From positions 62,001-126,000 of the forward strand of contig JBBSQC010000001.1 in the NCBI GenBank assembly GCA_038258215.1: 64,000 nt of DNA. Direction: 5' to 3'. The notes beneath the pieces were generated by a model. That model made no database searches and was not told the DNA's origin. It was given only the letters and a program-made list of their open reading frames with translations. This DNA is from Fodinibacter sp038258215 (GTDB lineage: Bacteria; Actinomycetota; Actinomycetes; Actinomycetales; Dermatophilaceae). A program made the position numbers and the translations under genes. This document shows positions 29,153 through 38,320 of the stretch, piece after piece; the stretch's first letter is position 1, and each line of letters opens with the position of its first letter.

Positions 29153-32056
29153 ATGCCGTGGACGTCCCCGAGCCTGCCCTCACGCCTGGCCCTCGGCGCC
29201 GGGCCGACCTTCGTCGGTCGGCGCCACGAGCTGGCGGTGCTCGACGAGGTGTGGGCCGCGGTGCTGCACGGGTCGCGGCAGGTGGTCTTCGTCGGTGGCG
29301 AGCCGGGGGCCGGCAAGTCACGGCTGATGGCCGAGGTGTGCAGCATCGTGCACCGCAACGGGGCGACGGTGCTGCTCGGGGCCTGCGCGCAGGAGCTGGG
29401 CCCGGTGTACCAGCCGTTCGGGGCCATCGCCTCGGCCCTTCTCCCGTCGATCAGCGACGAGGCGGTCGGGCCCTCACACGGTGACGCTGCCTGGCCGCTC
29501 GAAGTCCGCCGACGGCTGCAGGTGCTCGCCGGGGTCGACCGCTCGGAGGCGGTTCCCGAGATGGAGGAGCGCCGGGAGGTCTTCGACGCCCTGGTGGGTG
29601 CCGTCGTGGCCGCGAGCGAGGAACGCCCCACGGTGCTCGTGCTCGAGGACCTGCACTGGGCGGGCACCGCGTCGTTGCAGCTCCTTGGCTACCTCGTCGA
29701 GAACTGCGGGGACGCCAGGATCCTGGTCCTCGCCGCCCACCGCACGACGGCGCCGGACGGCTCCGAGGCCCTCCTGCAGGAGATCGCCCACCTGTACCGC
29801 CTCGAAGGCGTGCGCCGCCTGGACCTGCCCCCGCTCGACACCGAGGAGGTCGCGGAGTTCCTCAGACGAGAGGGTGGTGTGGCGGCCCACCGTGCCGGTG
29901 CCGCCGCCGTCATCCTGCGCGACCGCACCGGGGGAAACCCCTTCTTCCTTCGAGAGGTGTGGCGAGACCTCGCGGGCCGGGGTGGGGCGTCGGCCATCGG
30001 CGCCGACACGACCCCGGCCCCGGACATGGTGCGCGACACCATCAACCGGCGCCTCGCCGGGCTGACGGACGGGCAGCGCGACGCCGTGTCGCTGGCGGCG
30101 GTCTCGGGCGAGGTCGTCGACGTCGGGCTCGTGCAGGAGGCCGCCGGTGGCACCGATGTGCACGAGGTCGTGGACCGGCTCGTCGACATGGGTCTGCTCG
30201 AGGAGCTGCCGCACGGTTCCGGCGGCGTGCGCTTCGTGCACGCCCTGGCTCGCCAGTCGGTGCTCGACCTCCTGGGCCCGTCGGTGCGGGCACAGCACCA
30301 CGAGCGGCTGGCCCTCACCCTGCGTGCGCGCGATGGCGATGACCCCAACCAGGTCGAGCGGCTCGCCCACCACTTCGCCGAAGCCGCCGTCCTCGGACGC
30401 CACGCGGAAACCGCGGTGGACTACCTGGTGGCGGCGGGCGAGCTCGCGGACCGTCGCCTCGCGCACCAGGAGGCGGCCCAGCGCTTCGAGTGGGCGGCGC
30501 GGCTGGGCGACGACGTGGGCACGAGCGAGCGGCTCCTGCTCCGGGCGGCCCGCAGCCGGATGCTCGCCTGCGACTTCGACCGGGCCATGGACCTCGGTGC
30601 CGAGGTCTCGCAGTCCACCGACCCCGCCCTGCGGCTGGCCGCGGCCACGGCCTTCGAGGATGCCGGGTGGTACACCGCGACCGCGGGGCCGGAGTCCCTC
30701 GAGCTGCTGCTCGACGCGTTGGCCGACGTTCCTCCCGACCCGCTCGACCCGGGCTACGTCCGCGGTCTGGGATCGGTGGCCCGGGCGCTCGCCTATGTGG
30801 GCGGGTCGACCGAAGGGGAGGAGGTGGCCCAACGGGCGCTCGCCCTCGCTCGACGAGGCAGCGACGACGAGCTGATGGCCGACGTCGTGTCTCGTGCGGT
30901 GCAGGTCGGGTACGGGCCCGCGTCGTCGGAGGTGCGCCTCCGCCGGGCCGAGGAGCTCACCGACCTCGCCGTCCGCACCCGACAGTGGCGGCACCTCGGA
31001 CCCGCGGCGTTCCACCGCTCCGTGATCGCCTACCAGACCGGCGACCTCCCCGCCCTGGCGCTCGCACGCCGTGACCTCCACCGCACGGCACGCGCCTCGG
31101 GCCAGCGCTACTGGAGGTGGTTGGCGGGGTGTGCCGACTATGCCGAGCTCCTGGCGGCGGGCGACCTCGCCGGGGCCGACCGGACCGTGCAGGGGCTGCT
31201 CGAGCTCGGATCGACGTTCGGGGGCGACGCGGTCGACGGTGCCCACGGTGTCCAGACGTTCATGGTGCGCCGCGAGGCCGGACGTCTGGGGCCGGCCCGC
31301 GCGGTGATCGACGGTCACGAACCTCTGGACGAGCACTGGGCACCGGCCCTGATGGTCCTGTACGTCGAGCTCGGCATGGCCGGGCCGGCCCGCCGGATGA
31401 TCGAGCACGTCCTGGGGGGCGTCAGCGAACGCCATCGGGCGAGCGCGCGCTGGCCGGGGACGCTGGCCTTCCTGGGCGAGGCGGCGGCCGCCCACGGTGA
31501 CCGGCAGGCGCGGGAGCGGGCTCGCGACCTGCTCTCCGAGCACGCCGGACGCAACCTGGTGATGGGTCCCTTCATCGGAGTCTTCGGGGCGGCAGACCGA
31601 TACCTCGGCGTGCTGGACTCGCTGCTCGGTCAGGGCGACCCCGACACCACGTTCGCCGCAGCCCTCGAGCTAGACCACCGCATGGGAGCCAGGTTGCACG
31701 AGGCGCTCACCCTCACCGAGTGGTCACGTCACGTGCGACGCACGCGACCGAGGGACCCCCGGGCGGGCGACCTGGCGGCGCGTGCGCGGGGCATCGCGGA
31801 GCCCGCAGGTCTTGTGCGCGTCCTCGCCCGGCTCGACGTCGGCTCGGCGCAGTCTGTGCCGGCGGGACTGACCCCGAGGGAGCTCCAGGTCGTCCGCCTG
31901 CTCGCGGAGGGGTGCAGCAACCGCGCGGTGGCTGGGCGCCTGGCCATCAGCGAGAACACGGCGGCCAACCACGTGCGCAGCATCCTGGCCAAGACGGGCA
32001 GTGAGAACCGCACGCAGGCGGTCAGGTATGCGACCGACCACGGACTGGTGGGGTGA
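29153..32056 (+). CDS. Large LuxR-family transcriptional regulator with AAA ATPase domain (LAL/MalT-like)
   Basis: 967 residues. The N-terminal STAND-type ATPase has Walker A GGEPGAGKSR (48-57) and a Walker B-like VLVLEDLHWAG (about 160-170). The middle is helical and repeat-like (tetratricopeptide type). The C-terminus is a LuxR helix-turn-helix: LTPRELQVVRLLAEGCSNRAVAGRL then NHVRSILAKTGSENRTQAV. ATG 29153 lies 6 nt after TACCGT (29141-29146), leaderless. It diverges from the haloperoxidase-like gene and may control it. Ligand unknown. Confidence 0.93.
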   Translation: MPWTSPSLPSRLALGAGPTFVGRRHELAVLDEVWAAVLHGSRQVVFVGGEPGAGKSRLMAEVCSIVHRNGATVLLGACAQELGPVYQPFGAIASALLPSISDEAVGPSHGDAAWPLEVRRRLQVLAGVDRSEAVPEMEERREVFDALVGAVVAASEERPTVLVLEDLHWAGTASLQLLGYLVENCGDARILVLAAHRTTAPDGSEALLQEIAHLYRLEGVRRLDLPPLDTEEVAEFLRREGGVAAHRAGAAAVILRDRTGGNPFFLREVWRDLAGRGGASAIGADTTPAPDMVRDTINRRLAGLTDGQRDAVSLAAVSGEVVDVGLVQEAAGGTDVHEVVDRLVDMGLLEELPHGSGGVRFVHALARQSVLDLLGPSVRAQHHERLALTLRARDGDDPNQVERLAHHFAEAAVLGRHAETAVDYLVAAGELADRRLAHQEAAQRFEWAARLGDDVGTSERLLLRAARSRMLACDFDRAMDLGAEVSQSTDPALRLAAATAFEDAGWYTATAGPESLELLLDALADVPPDPLDPGYVRGLGSVARALAYVGGSTEGEEVAQRALALARRGSDDELMADVVSRAVQVGYGPASSEVRLRRAEELTDLAVRTRQWRHLGPAAFHRSVIAYQTGDLPALALARRDLHRTARASGQRYWRWLAGCADYAELLAAGDLAGADRTVQGLLELGSTFGGDAVDGAHGVQTFMVRREAGRLGPARAVIDGHEPLDEHWAPALMVLYVELGMAGPARRMIEHVLGGVSERHRASARWPGTLAFLGEAAAAHGDRQARERARDLLSEHAGRNLVMGPFIGVFGAADRYLGVLDSLLGQGDPDTTFAAALELDHRMGARLHEALTLTEWSRHVRRTRPRDPRAGDLAARARGIAEPAGLVRVLARLDVGSAQSVPAGLTPRELQVVRLLAEGCSNRAVAGRLAISENTAANHVRSILAKTGSENRTQAVRYATDHGLVG

Positions 32057-32065
32057 GATCGTCCC

Positions 32066-32341
32066 TCAGGGGTCGACCTGCGCGAGCCGACCCTGGCCCG
32101 TGATGCGGGAGCCGAGCTCGACGACGACGTCCGCCGGCAGGCCGGCCCGGAGGGCGGCGGTCAGGATGGCGGTGGGGGAGTCGGCTTCGTAGAGGCAGTA
32201 GGTCTTGCGCTTGTCGGCGGACAGGAAGGAGTAGAGCCAGCGCACGCTCTCCTCGTCGTTGACGCGGTTGACCTCCGCGGCCGCCTCCAGACTGGGCTCC
32301 AGCTGCTCGGCGAAACGCCGTTCGACCATGTAGATGGGCAC
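32066..32341 (-). CDS. DUF4242 domain-containing small protein
   Basis: 91 residues, MPIYMVERRF start and YCLYEADSPTAILTAALRAGLPAD, matching the DUF4242 pattern (ferredoxin-like fold, function not established). Start GTG 32341 has GGGAGGAG about 8 nt upstream. It converges on the LuxR-type regulator gene with only 9 bp between their stops. No catalytic residues evident. Confidence 0.8.
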   Translation of the reverse strand: MPIYMVERRFAEQLEPSLEAAAEVNRVNDEESVRWLYSFLSADKRKTYCLYEADSPTAILTAALRAGLPADVVVELGSRITGQGRLAQVDP

Positions 32342-32466
32342 TCCAGACTCCTCCCGTCGGGCTCACGAGCGTACGCCCAGCGAGCCGCGGGCGTCATCCC
32401 AACGGGCCTTTGCCGGGCGGCGCTGCGCCAGGCCTGGGCCGGTGTGGCTCTCGGGTGCCGCGTCGC

Positions 32467-33756
32467 CTACTCGGCCGGGCGCGCATCGCGCCGGGCCCTG
32501 AGGTCGGCGCGCTTGGCGATGACGCTCGCCGCGTGCTCTTCACGCGCCATCGACTCGAGGTCGTCCAGCACCATGTCGATGCGGGCCGGCACCTGGAGGG
32601 TCTCGGCGCCGTAGTGCGCGATCTCGTCCAGTGAGAGGTCGAGCAGACGGGTGAAGGTCGGGGGTGAGTCGATGACCCGCACGGCGCCGGTCTCGTCGAC
32701 GAGGTAGGGCGACCGGTCGGGGCGGATGCCGGCGCGCCGCAGGATGCGGTGCAGCTCGTCGAGCACCTGCGCCGCGGTCGTCGGGTCGTTGATGCCGGGG
32801 GAGAGGGCGCGCTCGGCGATGTCGACGAGCTGGCGCACCCCGAACTCCGGGTCCTGCTGCATCGTGCGCTCCCGCCCCAGCCCGAAGGAGGAGCGCACCT
32901 GTCCGACGATGTCCGCGTCGGCTGTGGCGCCGTGCACGACCGCGAGGTCCTGCCCGCGGTGGCAGACGTCGCCCGGACGAGCGAGGAGCTCGACGACGAC
33001 CCCTGCGGCGCTGGCCTTCTCGACGAGGTGGGAGTAGCGCACCCGCTGCACCGTGCCGTGCCGGTCCGCGGTGGTCACGACGACTCTGGGTCCGGCGGCC
33101 TGCGACCAGCTCGGCGGCATGGCCGAGGTGTCGTCCCACTCCTTGTCCTTCCCACGTTCGAGGGACTCCACCGTGCGAAGGGCGATCCGGTCGATGACCT
33201 GACCCACCTGGATCGACGTGGTGATGTGCTGGATGAACGCGAAGAACAGGCCCACGCTGGCGAGCACGAGGAGGAAGGCCAGCGTCACCGAGAGCTGCGG
33301 GACGAACGGCTCCGCGCCACCGCGCACCTTGCGCAGGATGATGAGTGCGAAGACGAAGGAGGACGTGAAGACCCCCAGGGTCACCTGGGTGATCCGGCTG
33401 CTGAGGAACTGCCCGATGAGCCGCGGCGTGAACTGGCTGCTCGCGAGCTGCATGACCACGAGGGTGATCGAGAAGACCAGTCCGGTCACCGAGATCATCG
33501 CCGTGGCGATGGTGCTGAGCAGACCTCGCGCGGAGTCCGCGCCGCCGTCGAAGAGGTAGGGAAGACCGTCCCTGAAGCTCTCGTCCAGGCGCGGCAGCAC
33601 GAGCCCGAGCAGCACCGCCGCGACGGTGAGCACGGAGGGGAGGGCCCAGAAGGGGGTCCAGAGCTTCTCCCACCAGCCGACCGTCTCGGGGTCCCCGATG
33701 GGGCCGACCGTCCTCCGGACCGACCCCGGGCCGGTCTCGTCATCATGTCCTGGCAT
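32467..33756 (-). CDS. DUF2254 membrane protein
   Basis: 429 residues. It begins with a short cytoplasmic stretch, then four hydrophobic segments (LPSVLTVAAVLLGLVLP, TAMISVTGLVFSITLVVMQLAS, TLGVFTSSFVFALIIL, SVTLAFLLVLASVGLFFAFI) and a large soluble C-terminal part (about 200-429). The SSQFTPRLIGQFL segment and SPGINDPTTAAQVLDELH are typical of DUF2254. Function unknown. ATG 33756 is 6 nt after CAGGAT on its strand, fitting a leaderless start. Confidence 0.87.
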   Translation of the reverse strand: MPGHDDETGPGSVRRTVGPIGDPETVGWWEKLWTPFWALPSVLTVAAVLLGLVLPRLDESFRDGLPYLFDGGADSARGLLSTIATAMISVTGLVFSITLVVMQLASSQFTPRLIGQFLSSRITQVTLGVFTSSFVFALIILRKVRGGAEPFVPQLSVTLAFLLVLASVGLFFAFIQHITTSIQVGQVIDRIALRTVESLERGKDKEWDDTSAMPPSWSQAAGPRVVVTTADRHGTVQRVRYSHLVEKASAAGVVVELLARPGDVCHRGQDLAVVHGATADADIVGQVRSSFGLGRERTMQQDPEFGVRQLVDIAERALSPGINDPTTAAQVLDELHRILRRAGIRPDRSPYLVDETGAVRVIDSPPTFTRLLDLSLDEIAHYGAETLQVPARIDMVLDDLESMAREEHAASVIAKRADLRARRDARPAE

Positions 33757-33900
33757 GCGGTGATCCTGTCATCTCGGCCGCGTGGTGGTGGTGGGCGTCA
33801 CGCTTCGACAATGGTGACCGCACCGCGAGCACTTGACATGATGGTGGGCGGCCCGAGCAGGGCCACCGACCCGACACCCCAGGAAGAGGACGAGGCACGC

Positions 33901-34692
33901 ATGAAGATCGTGGTCTGCGTCAAGCACGTCCCGGACGCCCAGTCCGAGCGCACGTTCCAGGACTCCGACAGCACCGTCGACCGAGCCGGCGTCGACGGGC
34001 TGCTCTCCGAGCTCGACGAGTACGCGGTGGAGGAGGCCCTCAAGATCGTCGAGGCCGCCGGTGAGGGTGAGGTGACGGTGTTGACCGTCGGCCCCGCTGC
34101 CGCCGCCGACGCGGTGAAGAAGTCCCTCCAGATGGGCGCCCACAGCGGGGTGCACGTCCTCGACGACGCCATCCACGGATCGGATGCCGCGGCCACCTCG
34201 CTCGTCCTGGCCGAGGCCGTCAAGAAGGCGACCGGCGGGTCACCCGAGCTCGTGCTCACCGGCATGGCCTCGACCGACGGTGTCATGGGGGTGGTGCCCG
34301 CGATGCTCGCCGAGCGCCTCGGCCTCCCGCAGGTCACCTACGCCTCGGAGCTCACCCTCGGCGACGGCTCGGTGACGATCCGCCGCGACGGCGACACCGC
34401 CTCGGAGACCATCGAGGCGATGCTGCCCGCGCTGGTCTCGGTGACCGACCAGATCAACGAGCCGCGCTACCCCTCGTTCAAGGGGATCATGGCGGCGAAG
34501 AAGAAGCCGGTCGAGACGTGGAGCCTCGCCGACCTCGGCATCGACCCCTCCCTCGTCGGCCTGGAGGCCGCCTGGACCTCGGTCGTCTCCTTCGCGCAGC
34601 GACCCCCGCGCCAACAGGGCCAGCTCGTCACCGACGAGGGCGACGGCGGCACCAAGCTCGCCGAGTTCCTCGCCGCCCAGAAGTTCGTCTGA
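33901..34692 (+). CDS. etfB: Electron transfer flavoprotein subunit beta
   Basis: 263-residue ETF beta subunit; accepts electrons from acyl-CoA dehydrogenases as part of the EtfAB dimer. MKIVVCVKHVPDAQSERTF start, DEYAVEEALKIVEA, and the ETF-beta signature region EPRYPSFKGIMAAKKKPVETW are clear. The frame is open over 1 kb upstream, but ATG 33901 is the family start, with GAGG upstream. The M. tuberculosis orthologue is fixB-adjacent Rv3029c (known order etfB-etfA). Confidence 0.96.
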   Translation: MKIVVCVKHVPDAQSERTFQDSDSTVDRAGVDGLLSELDEYAVEEALKIVEAAGEGEVTVLTVGPAAAADAVKKSLQMGAHSGVHVLDDAIHGSDAAATSLVLAEAVKKATGGSPELVLTGMASTDGVMGVVPAMLAERLGLPQVTYASELTLGDGSVTIRRDGDTASETIEAMLPALVSVTDQINEPRYPSFKGIMAAKKKPVETWSLADLGIDPSLVGLEAAWTSVVSFAQRPPRQQGQLVTDEGDGGTKLAEFLAAQKFV

Positions 34693-34726
34693 CCCGCCCG
34701 AGACCACGACCCCAGGAAACGACACC

Positions 34727-35683
34727 ATGGCTGAAGTACTCGTCCTCGTCGACCACGCCGGAGGTCGCCTCCGCAAGGCGACGGCAGAGCTGCTCACGAT
34801 CGCCCGCCGCATCGGTGAGCCCTCCGCGGTCCACATCGGGCCCGGAGCCGAGAAGGCCCAGGTGACCCTGGCCAAGTACGGCGCGGAGAAGGTCTACGTC
34901 ATCGACGACGCCGACGCCGACGCATACCTCGTCGCCCCCCAGGCGGAGATCCTCGCCAGCCTCGTGGAGAAGGTCGCGCCCGCCGCGGTGCTCATCCCGA
35001 GCAACGCCTCCGGCAAGGAGGTCGCCGCGCGCCTGGCCATCAAGACCGACTCCGGCCTGGTCACCGACGCGGTCGACGTGCAGCTGGTCGACGGCGGCAT
35101 CCAGACCACGCAGTCGGTCTTCGCCGGGTCCTTCTCCGTTGTCTCCACCGTCACACACGGCACCCCGATCATCGCGGTCAAGCCCAACTCCGCGACCATC
35201 GAGGCCTCGCCGGCCGCCGGCACGATCGAGCGGGTCGACGTGACCCTCAGCGACCTCGCGAAGGCGGCGCGGATCACCGACTCCCAGCCCAAGAAGGCCA
35301 GTGGTCGCCCCGAGCTCACCGAGGCCGCCATCGTCGTGTCGGGTGGGCGTGGCACCGCCGGCGACTTCGGGCCCGTCGAGGCCTTCGCCGACTCCCTCGG
35401 CGCGGCGGTGGGCGCCAGCCGGGCCGCCGTGGACGCCGGCTGGTACCCGCACAGCAACCAGGTCGGGCAGACGGGCAAGCAGGTCTCGCCGCAGCTCTAC
35501 GTCGCGGCCGGGATCTCCGGGGCGATCCAGCACCGGGCCGGAATGCAGACGTCCAAGACGATCATCGCGGTGAACAAGGACGAGGAGGCCCCGATCTTCG
35601 AGCTCGTCGACTTCGGGGTCGTCGGTGACCTGTTCGCCGTGCTGCCCCAGGCCACGGACGCGGTCACCAAGCGCAAGGGCTGA
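34727..35683 (+). CDS. etfA: Electron transfer flavoprotein subunit alpha
   Basis: 318-residue ETF alpha subunit that carries FAD. The C-terminal FAD-binding signature reads LYVAAGISGAIQHRAGMQTSKTIIAVNKDEEAPIFELVDFGVVGD, and GRGTAGDFGPVEAFADSLGAAVGASRAAVDAGW precedes it. ATG 34727 has AGGAAAC upstream and is 34 bp after etfB, so they share an mRNA. A terminator follows at 35691. Confidence 0.97.
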   Translation: MAEVLVLVDHAGGRLRKATAELLTIARRIGEPSAVHIGPGAEKAQVTLAKYGAEKVYVIDDADADAYLVAPQAEILASLVEKVAPAAVLIPSNASGKEVAARLAIKTDSGLVTDAVDVQLVDGGIQTTQSVFAGSFSVVSTVTHGTPIIAVKPNSATIEASPAAGTIERVDVTLSDLAKAARITDSQPKKASGRPELTEAAIVVSGGRGTAGDFGPVEAFADSLGAAVGASRAAVDAGWYPHSNQVGQTGKQVSPQLYVAAGISGAIQHRAGMQTSKTIIAVNKDEEAPIFELVDFGVVGDLFAVLPQATDAVTKRKG

Positions 35684-35690
35684 GCGTCCA

Positions 35691-35728
35691 GCGGGGCATC
35701 TTCCCCTGACTCACCGGCCCCGCTTTCT
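35691..35728 (+). terminator. Rho-independent-like terminator of etfBA
   Basis: GCGGGGC (35691-35697) pairs with GCCCCGC (35717-35723) and is followed by TTTCTT (35724-35729), one of the few T-rich tails in the window. The loop is long (19 nt) and may hold a smaller pairing. Confidence 0.6.
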
Positions 35729-35744
35729 TGGTCGGCCAGGATCC

Positions 35745-35831
35745 GGTTTGGACACCATGGTGGCCAAACCTTGTGATGGCGCCCAAACCTCGACGCCATC
35801 ACAGGGTTTGAGCACCATGGTGTCCAAACCC
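35745..35831. repeat. Triple palindrome: two CACCATGGTG-centred elements flanking a 10-bp hairpin
   Basis: Left element 35745-35770 and right element 35804-35831 share a CACCATGGTG core with GGTTTG/CAAACC arms (one and two mismatched pairs). Between them TGTGATGGCG (35772-35781) pairs exactly with 35794-35803; its loop contains a further CCAAACC. The elements abut almost end to end in a 247-bp noncoding gap. Could be a REP-type repeat or a multi-site operator. Confidence 0.75.
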
Positions 35832-35916
35832 AGGGGCGCGAGCGAGCAGCCTGGGCCCTGCGACGAGAGTGCGTCGGCGACTGGAACCGCCCGCGGTCCC
35901 CCGGCCGACCCGACCG

Positions 35917-35930
35917 TAGACTGCGTGATC
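35917..35930 (+). promoter_or_regulatory. Leaderless promoter -10 (TAGACT) of the cysteine desulfurase gene
   Basis: TAGACT at 35917-35922 is 8 nt upstream of GTG 35931. No Shine-Dalgarno is present. The spacing matches a transcript beginning at the start codon. Confidence 0.55.
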
Positions 35931-37112
35931 GTGACCCACTACCTCGACCACGCGGCGACGACCCCGATGTTGGCGTCCGCGCTCGAGGCGCTCACCGAGC
36001 AGGCCGGCGTGGTCGGCAACCCATCGTCCCTGCACACCTCCGGACGTGCGGCCCGCGCGGTCGTCGAGGAGTCGCGCGAGCGGATCGCCGCGGCCCTGGG
36101 GGCCCGACCCTCCGAGGTGGTCTTCACCTCTGGTGGCACCGAGGCCGACAACCTGGCCGTCAAGGGCACGTATGCCGCGCGGCTGGCCGGTGACCCCGCA
36201 AGGACCCGCCTGGTCGTCGGGGCCACCGAGCACCACGCGGTGCTGGACACCGTGGAGTTCCTCGCCGGCGAGGGGGCCGCCGTGACGTGGCTCGAGCCCG
36301 ACCGGTGCGGGCACGTGGCGGTCGACCTGCTCACCTCGGTGCTCGAGCAGCACCGCGACGAGGTGGCCCTCGTCAGTGTGATGTGGGCCAACAACGAGGT
36401 GGGCACGGTGCAGCCCGTCGCCGGCCTCGCCGAGACCTGCCGCGCGGCCGGTGTGCCGTTCCACACAGACGCCGTCCAGGCGGTGGGGCACCTGCCGGTG
36501 CGGTTCGACGAGTCGGGCGCCGACCTGATGTCGGTCAGCGCGCACAAGGTCGGGGGCCCGCTCGGCGTCGGCGCGCTCCTCGTCCGCCGCGACGCGACCC
36601 TCGTGCCCCTCTCGCACGGTGGTGGCCAGGAGCGGCAGGTGCGCAGCGGCACCCTGGACGCCCCCGGCATCCGATCCTTCGCCGTGGCCCTGGAGGAGAC
36701 CGTGGGCCGGCGCGACGTCGAGGCCAAGCGGGTGCTGGCCCTGCGTGACCACCTCGTCGAGGGCGCGCTGTCCCTCGGGCTCGGCATCACCGTCAGCGGC
36801 TGCTGGGCGGCCGGCGACGGTGCCGCCCGCCTCCCGGGCAACGCCCACCTCCTCGTGCCCGGGTGCGAGGGCGACTCGCTCCTCTACCTGCTCGACGCGG
36901 CCGGGATCGAGTGCAGCACCGGGTCGGCCTGCCAGGCCGGTGTGCCCCAGCCCAGCCACGTCCTTCTCGCGATGGGCTACTCCGACACCGAGGCTCGCGG
37001 GGCACTGCGGCTGTCGCTGGGTCACACCTCGACCGACGCCGACGTCGAGGCGTTCCTCGCGGCCCTGCCCGCCGTCGTCGAGCGGGCCCGACGGGCCAGC
37101 GGGGGGGCCTGA
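35931..37112 (+). CDS. Cysteine desulfurase (NifS/IscS family)
   Basis: 393-residue PLP enzyme removing sulfur from cysteine for tRNA thiolation and Fe-S clusters. Start region YLDHAATTPM, PLP-binding region FTSGGTEADNLAVKG and ATEHHAVLDT, Schiff-base Lys in SVSAHKVGGPLG, and catalytic Cys in ECSTGSACQAG. GTG 35931 is favoured by the TAGACT box 8 nt before; GTG 35925 is possible. The stop overlaps the mnmA start (TGATG), matching the known partnership of a desulfurase with MnmA. Orthologous position to M. tuberculosis iscS (Rv3025c). Confidence 0.95.
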   Translation: MTHYLDHAATTPMLASALEALTEQAGVVGNPSSLHTSGRAARAVVEESRERIAAALGARPSEVVFTSGGTEADNLAVKGTYAARLAGDPARTRLVVGATEHHAVLDTVEFLAGEGAAVTWLEPDRCGHVAVDLLTSVLEQHRDEVALVSVMWANNEVGTVQPVAGLAETCRAAGVPFHTDAVQAVGHLPVRFDESGADLMSVSAHKVGGPLGVGALLVRRDATLVPLSHGGGQERQVRSGTLDAPGIRSFAVALEETVGRRDVEAKRVLALRDHLVEGALSLGLGITVSGCWAAGDGAARLPGNAHLLVPGCEGDSLLYLLDAAGIECSTGSACQAGVPQPSHVLLAMGYSDTEARGALRLSLGHTSTDADVEAFLAALPAVVERARRASGGA

Positions 37113-38212
37113 TGCGGGTCGTGGCGGCGATGTCCGGCGGGGTCGACTCGGCGGTCGCCGCGTCACGGATGATCGACGCCGGCCACGAGGTCGTCGGGGT
37201 GCACCTGGCCCTGTCCCGTTCGGCCGCCACCCTGCGCGAGTCCGCGCGGGGCTGCTGCACCATCGAGGATGCCGGGGACGCGCGCCGGGTGGCCGACCGG
37301 CTCGGCATCCCGTTCTACGTCTGGGACCTCGCGGACCGGTTCCAGCGCGACGTGGTCGAGGACTTCGTGGCCGAGTACGCCGCGGGTCGCACCCCGAACC
37401 CGTGCCTGCGCTGCAACGAGCGGATCAAGTTCGCCGGGCTGCTGGACAAGGCCGTCGCCCTGGGCTTCGACGCCGTCGCGACCGGGCACTACGCGCGCAT
37501 CGTCGAGGGCCCGTCCGGCCGCGAGCTGCACCGGGCGGTCGACGCGGCCAAGGACCAGTCCTACGTGCTCGGGGTGCTCGACGAGGCCCAGCTCGCCCGG
37601 TCCTTCTTCCCCCTCGGCGACTCGACCAAGCCCGAGGTGCGCGAGGAGGCGAGGTCCCGCGGCTTCTCGGTGGCCGCCAAGCCCGACAGCCACGACATCT
37701 GTTTCATCCCCGACGGTGACACCCGCGGCTGGCTCGACGCCCGCCTGGGGAAGCGCGAGGGGGACCTCGTCGACGCCACGAGCGGCGCCGTGGTCGGCAC
37801 GCACGGCGGCACGCACGGCTTCACGGTGGGTCAGCGCCGTGGCCTGGGCCTGGACCGGTCGGCGCTCGACGGTGCGCCGCGCTTCGTCGTCGAAGTCGAC
37901 GCCCCACGCAACCGCGTCGTGATCGGCACCGCCGACCTCCTCGGTGTCGACCTCGTCGAGGGCGACCACCTGCGCTGGTGCGGGCCCCCGCCGTCCGGAG
38001 TGGTGCGGGTCGGTGCCCAGGTGCGTGCGCACGGCGAAGAGGTGGCGGCCAGCGCCGAGGTGCTCCCGGCCCCGACCCCAGCGCGCGAGGGGCGGGTCAG
38101 GGTCACCCTCTCGGAGCGGGTCCGCGGTGTGGCGCCGGGGCAGTCGGTGGTCCTCTACGACGGCACCCGGGTGCTCGGCTCAGCCACGATCAGCACGGCA
38201 TCCCGCGCGTGA
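37112..38212 (+). CDS. mnmA: tRNA-specific 2-thiouridylase
   Basis: 366-residue ATP-dependent enzyme that thiolates U34 of tRNA Lys/Glu/Gln. PP-loop AMSGGVDSAVAA at 6-17; catalytic Cys101 in NPCLRCNERIKF and the persulfide-forming Cys197 in SHDICFIPDGD; C-terminal domain with FTVGQRRGLGL. Coupled to the preceding cysteine desulfurase, its sulfur donor. Actinobacterial LSRSAATLRESARGCCTIEDA insert is present. Confidence 0.97.
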   Translation: MRVVAAMSGGVDSAVAASRMIDAGHEVVGVHLALSRSAATLRESARGCCTIEDAGDARRVADRLGIPFYVWDLADRFQRDVVEDFVAEYAAGRTPNPCLRCNERIKFAGLLDKAVALGFDAVATGHYARIVEGPSGRELHRAVDAAKDQSYVLGVLDEAQLARSFFPLGDSTKPEVREEARSRGFSVAAKPDSHDICFIPDGDTRGWLDARLGKREGDLVDATSGAVVGTHGGTHGFTVGQRRGLGLDRSALDGAPRFVVEVDAPRNRVVIGTADLLGVDLVEGDHLRWCGPPPSGVVRVGAQVRAHGEEVAASAEVLPAPTPAREGRVRVTLSERVRGVAPGQSVVLYDGTRVLGSATISTASRA

Positions 38213-38231
38213 GCGTGGCGCTGCCCCCACC

Positions 38232-38295
38232 CGTCGAGTGAACAGAACGCGCCGTCTCGCGCTCGAGCCACACGGCGTGTTCTACTCGCTCGACG
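38232..38295. terminator. Long imperfect palindrome after mnmA
   Basis: Outer arms CGTCGAG (38232-38238) and CTCGACG (38289-38295) and inner arms AGAACGCGCCGT (38244-38255) and ACGGCGTGTTCT (38272-38283, one G-U) form a 64-bp structure. The inner arm resembles the one at 27508-27565. Confidence 0.65.
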
Positions 38296-38302
38296 GGGGG
38301 AA

Positions 38303-38320
38303 TAGTTGAATGCTAAACTA
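38303..38320. promoter_or_regulatory. AT-rich inverted repeat in the pirin promoter region (MarR-type operator candidate)
   Basis: TAGTT (38303-38307), eight bases, AACTA (38316-38320), in the most A/T-rich 30 bp of this neighbourhood. It lies 53 bp ahead of the pirin start. The base composition and size resemble MarR-family sites; no regulator gene is adjacent. Confidence 0.4.

Noticed and set aside
35625..35930. N-terminal extension of the cysteine desulfurase through the triple palindrome
   Set aside because: Family proteins begin at YLDHAATT; the extension overlaps the etfA end and a structured noncoding block.
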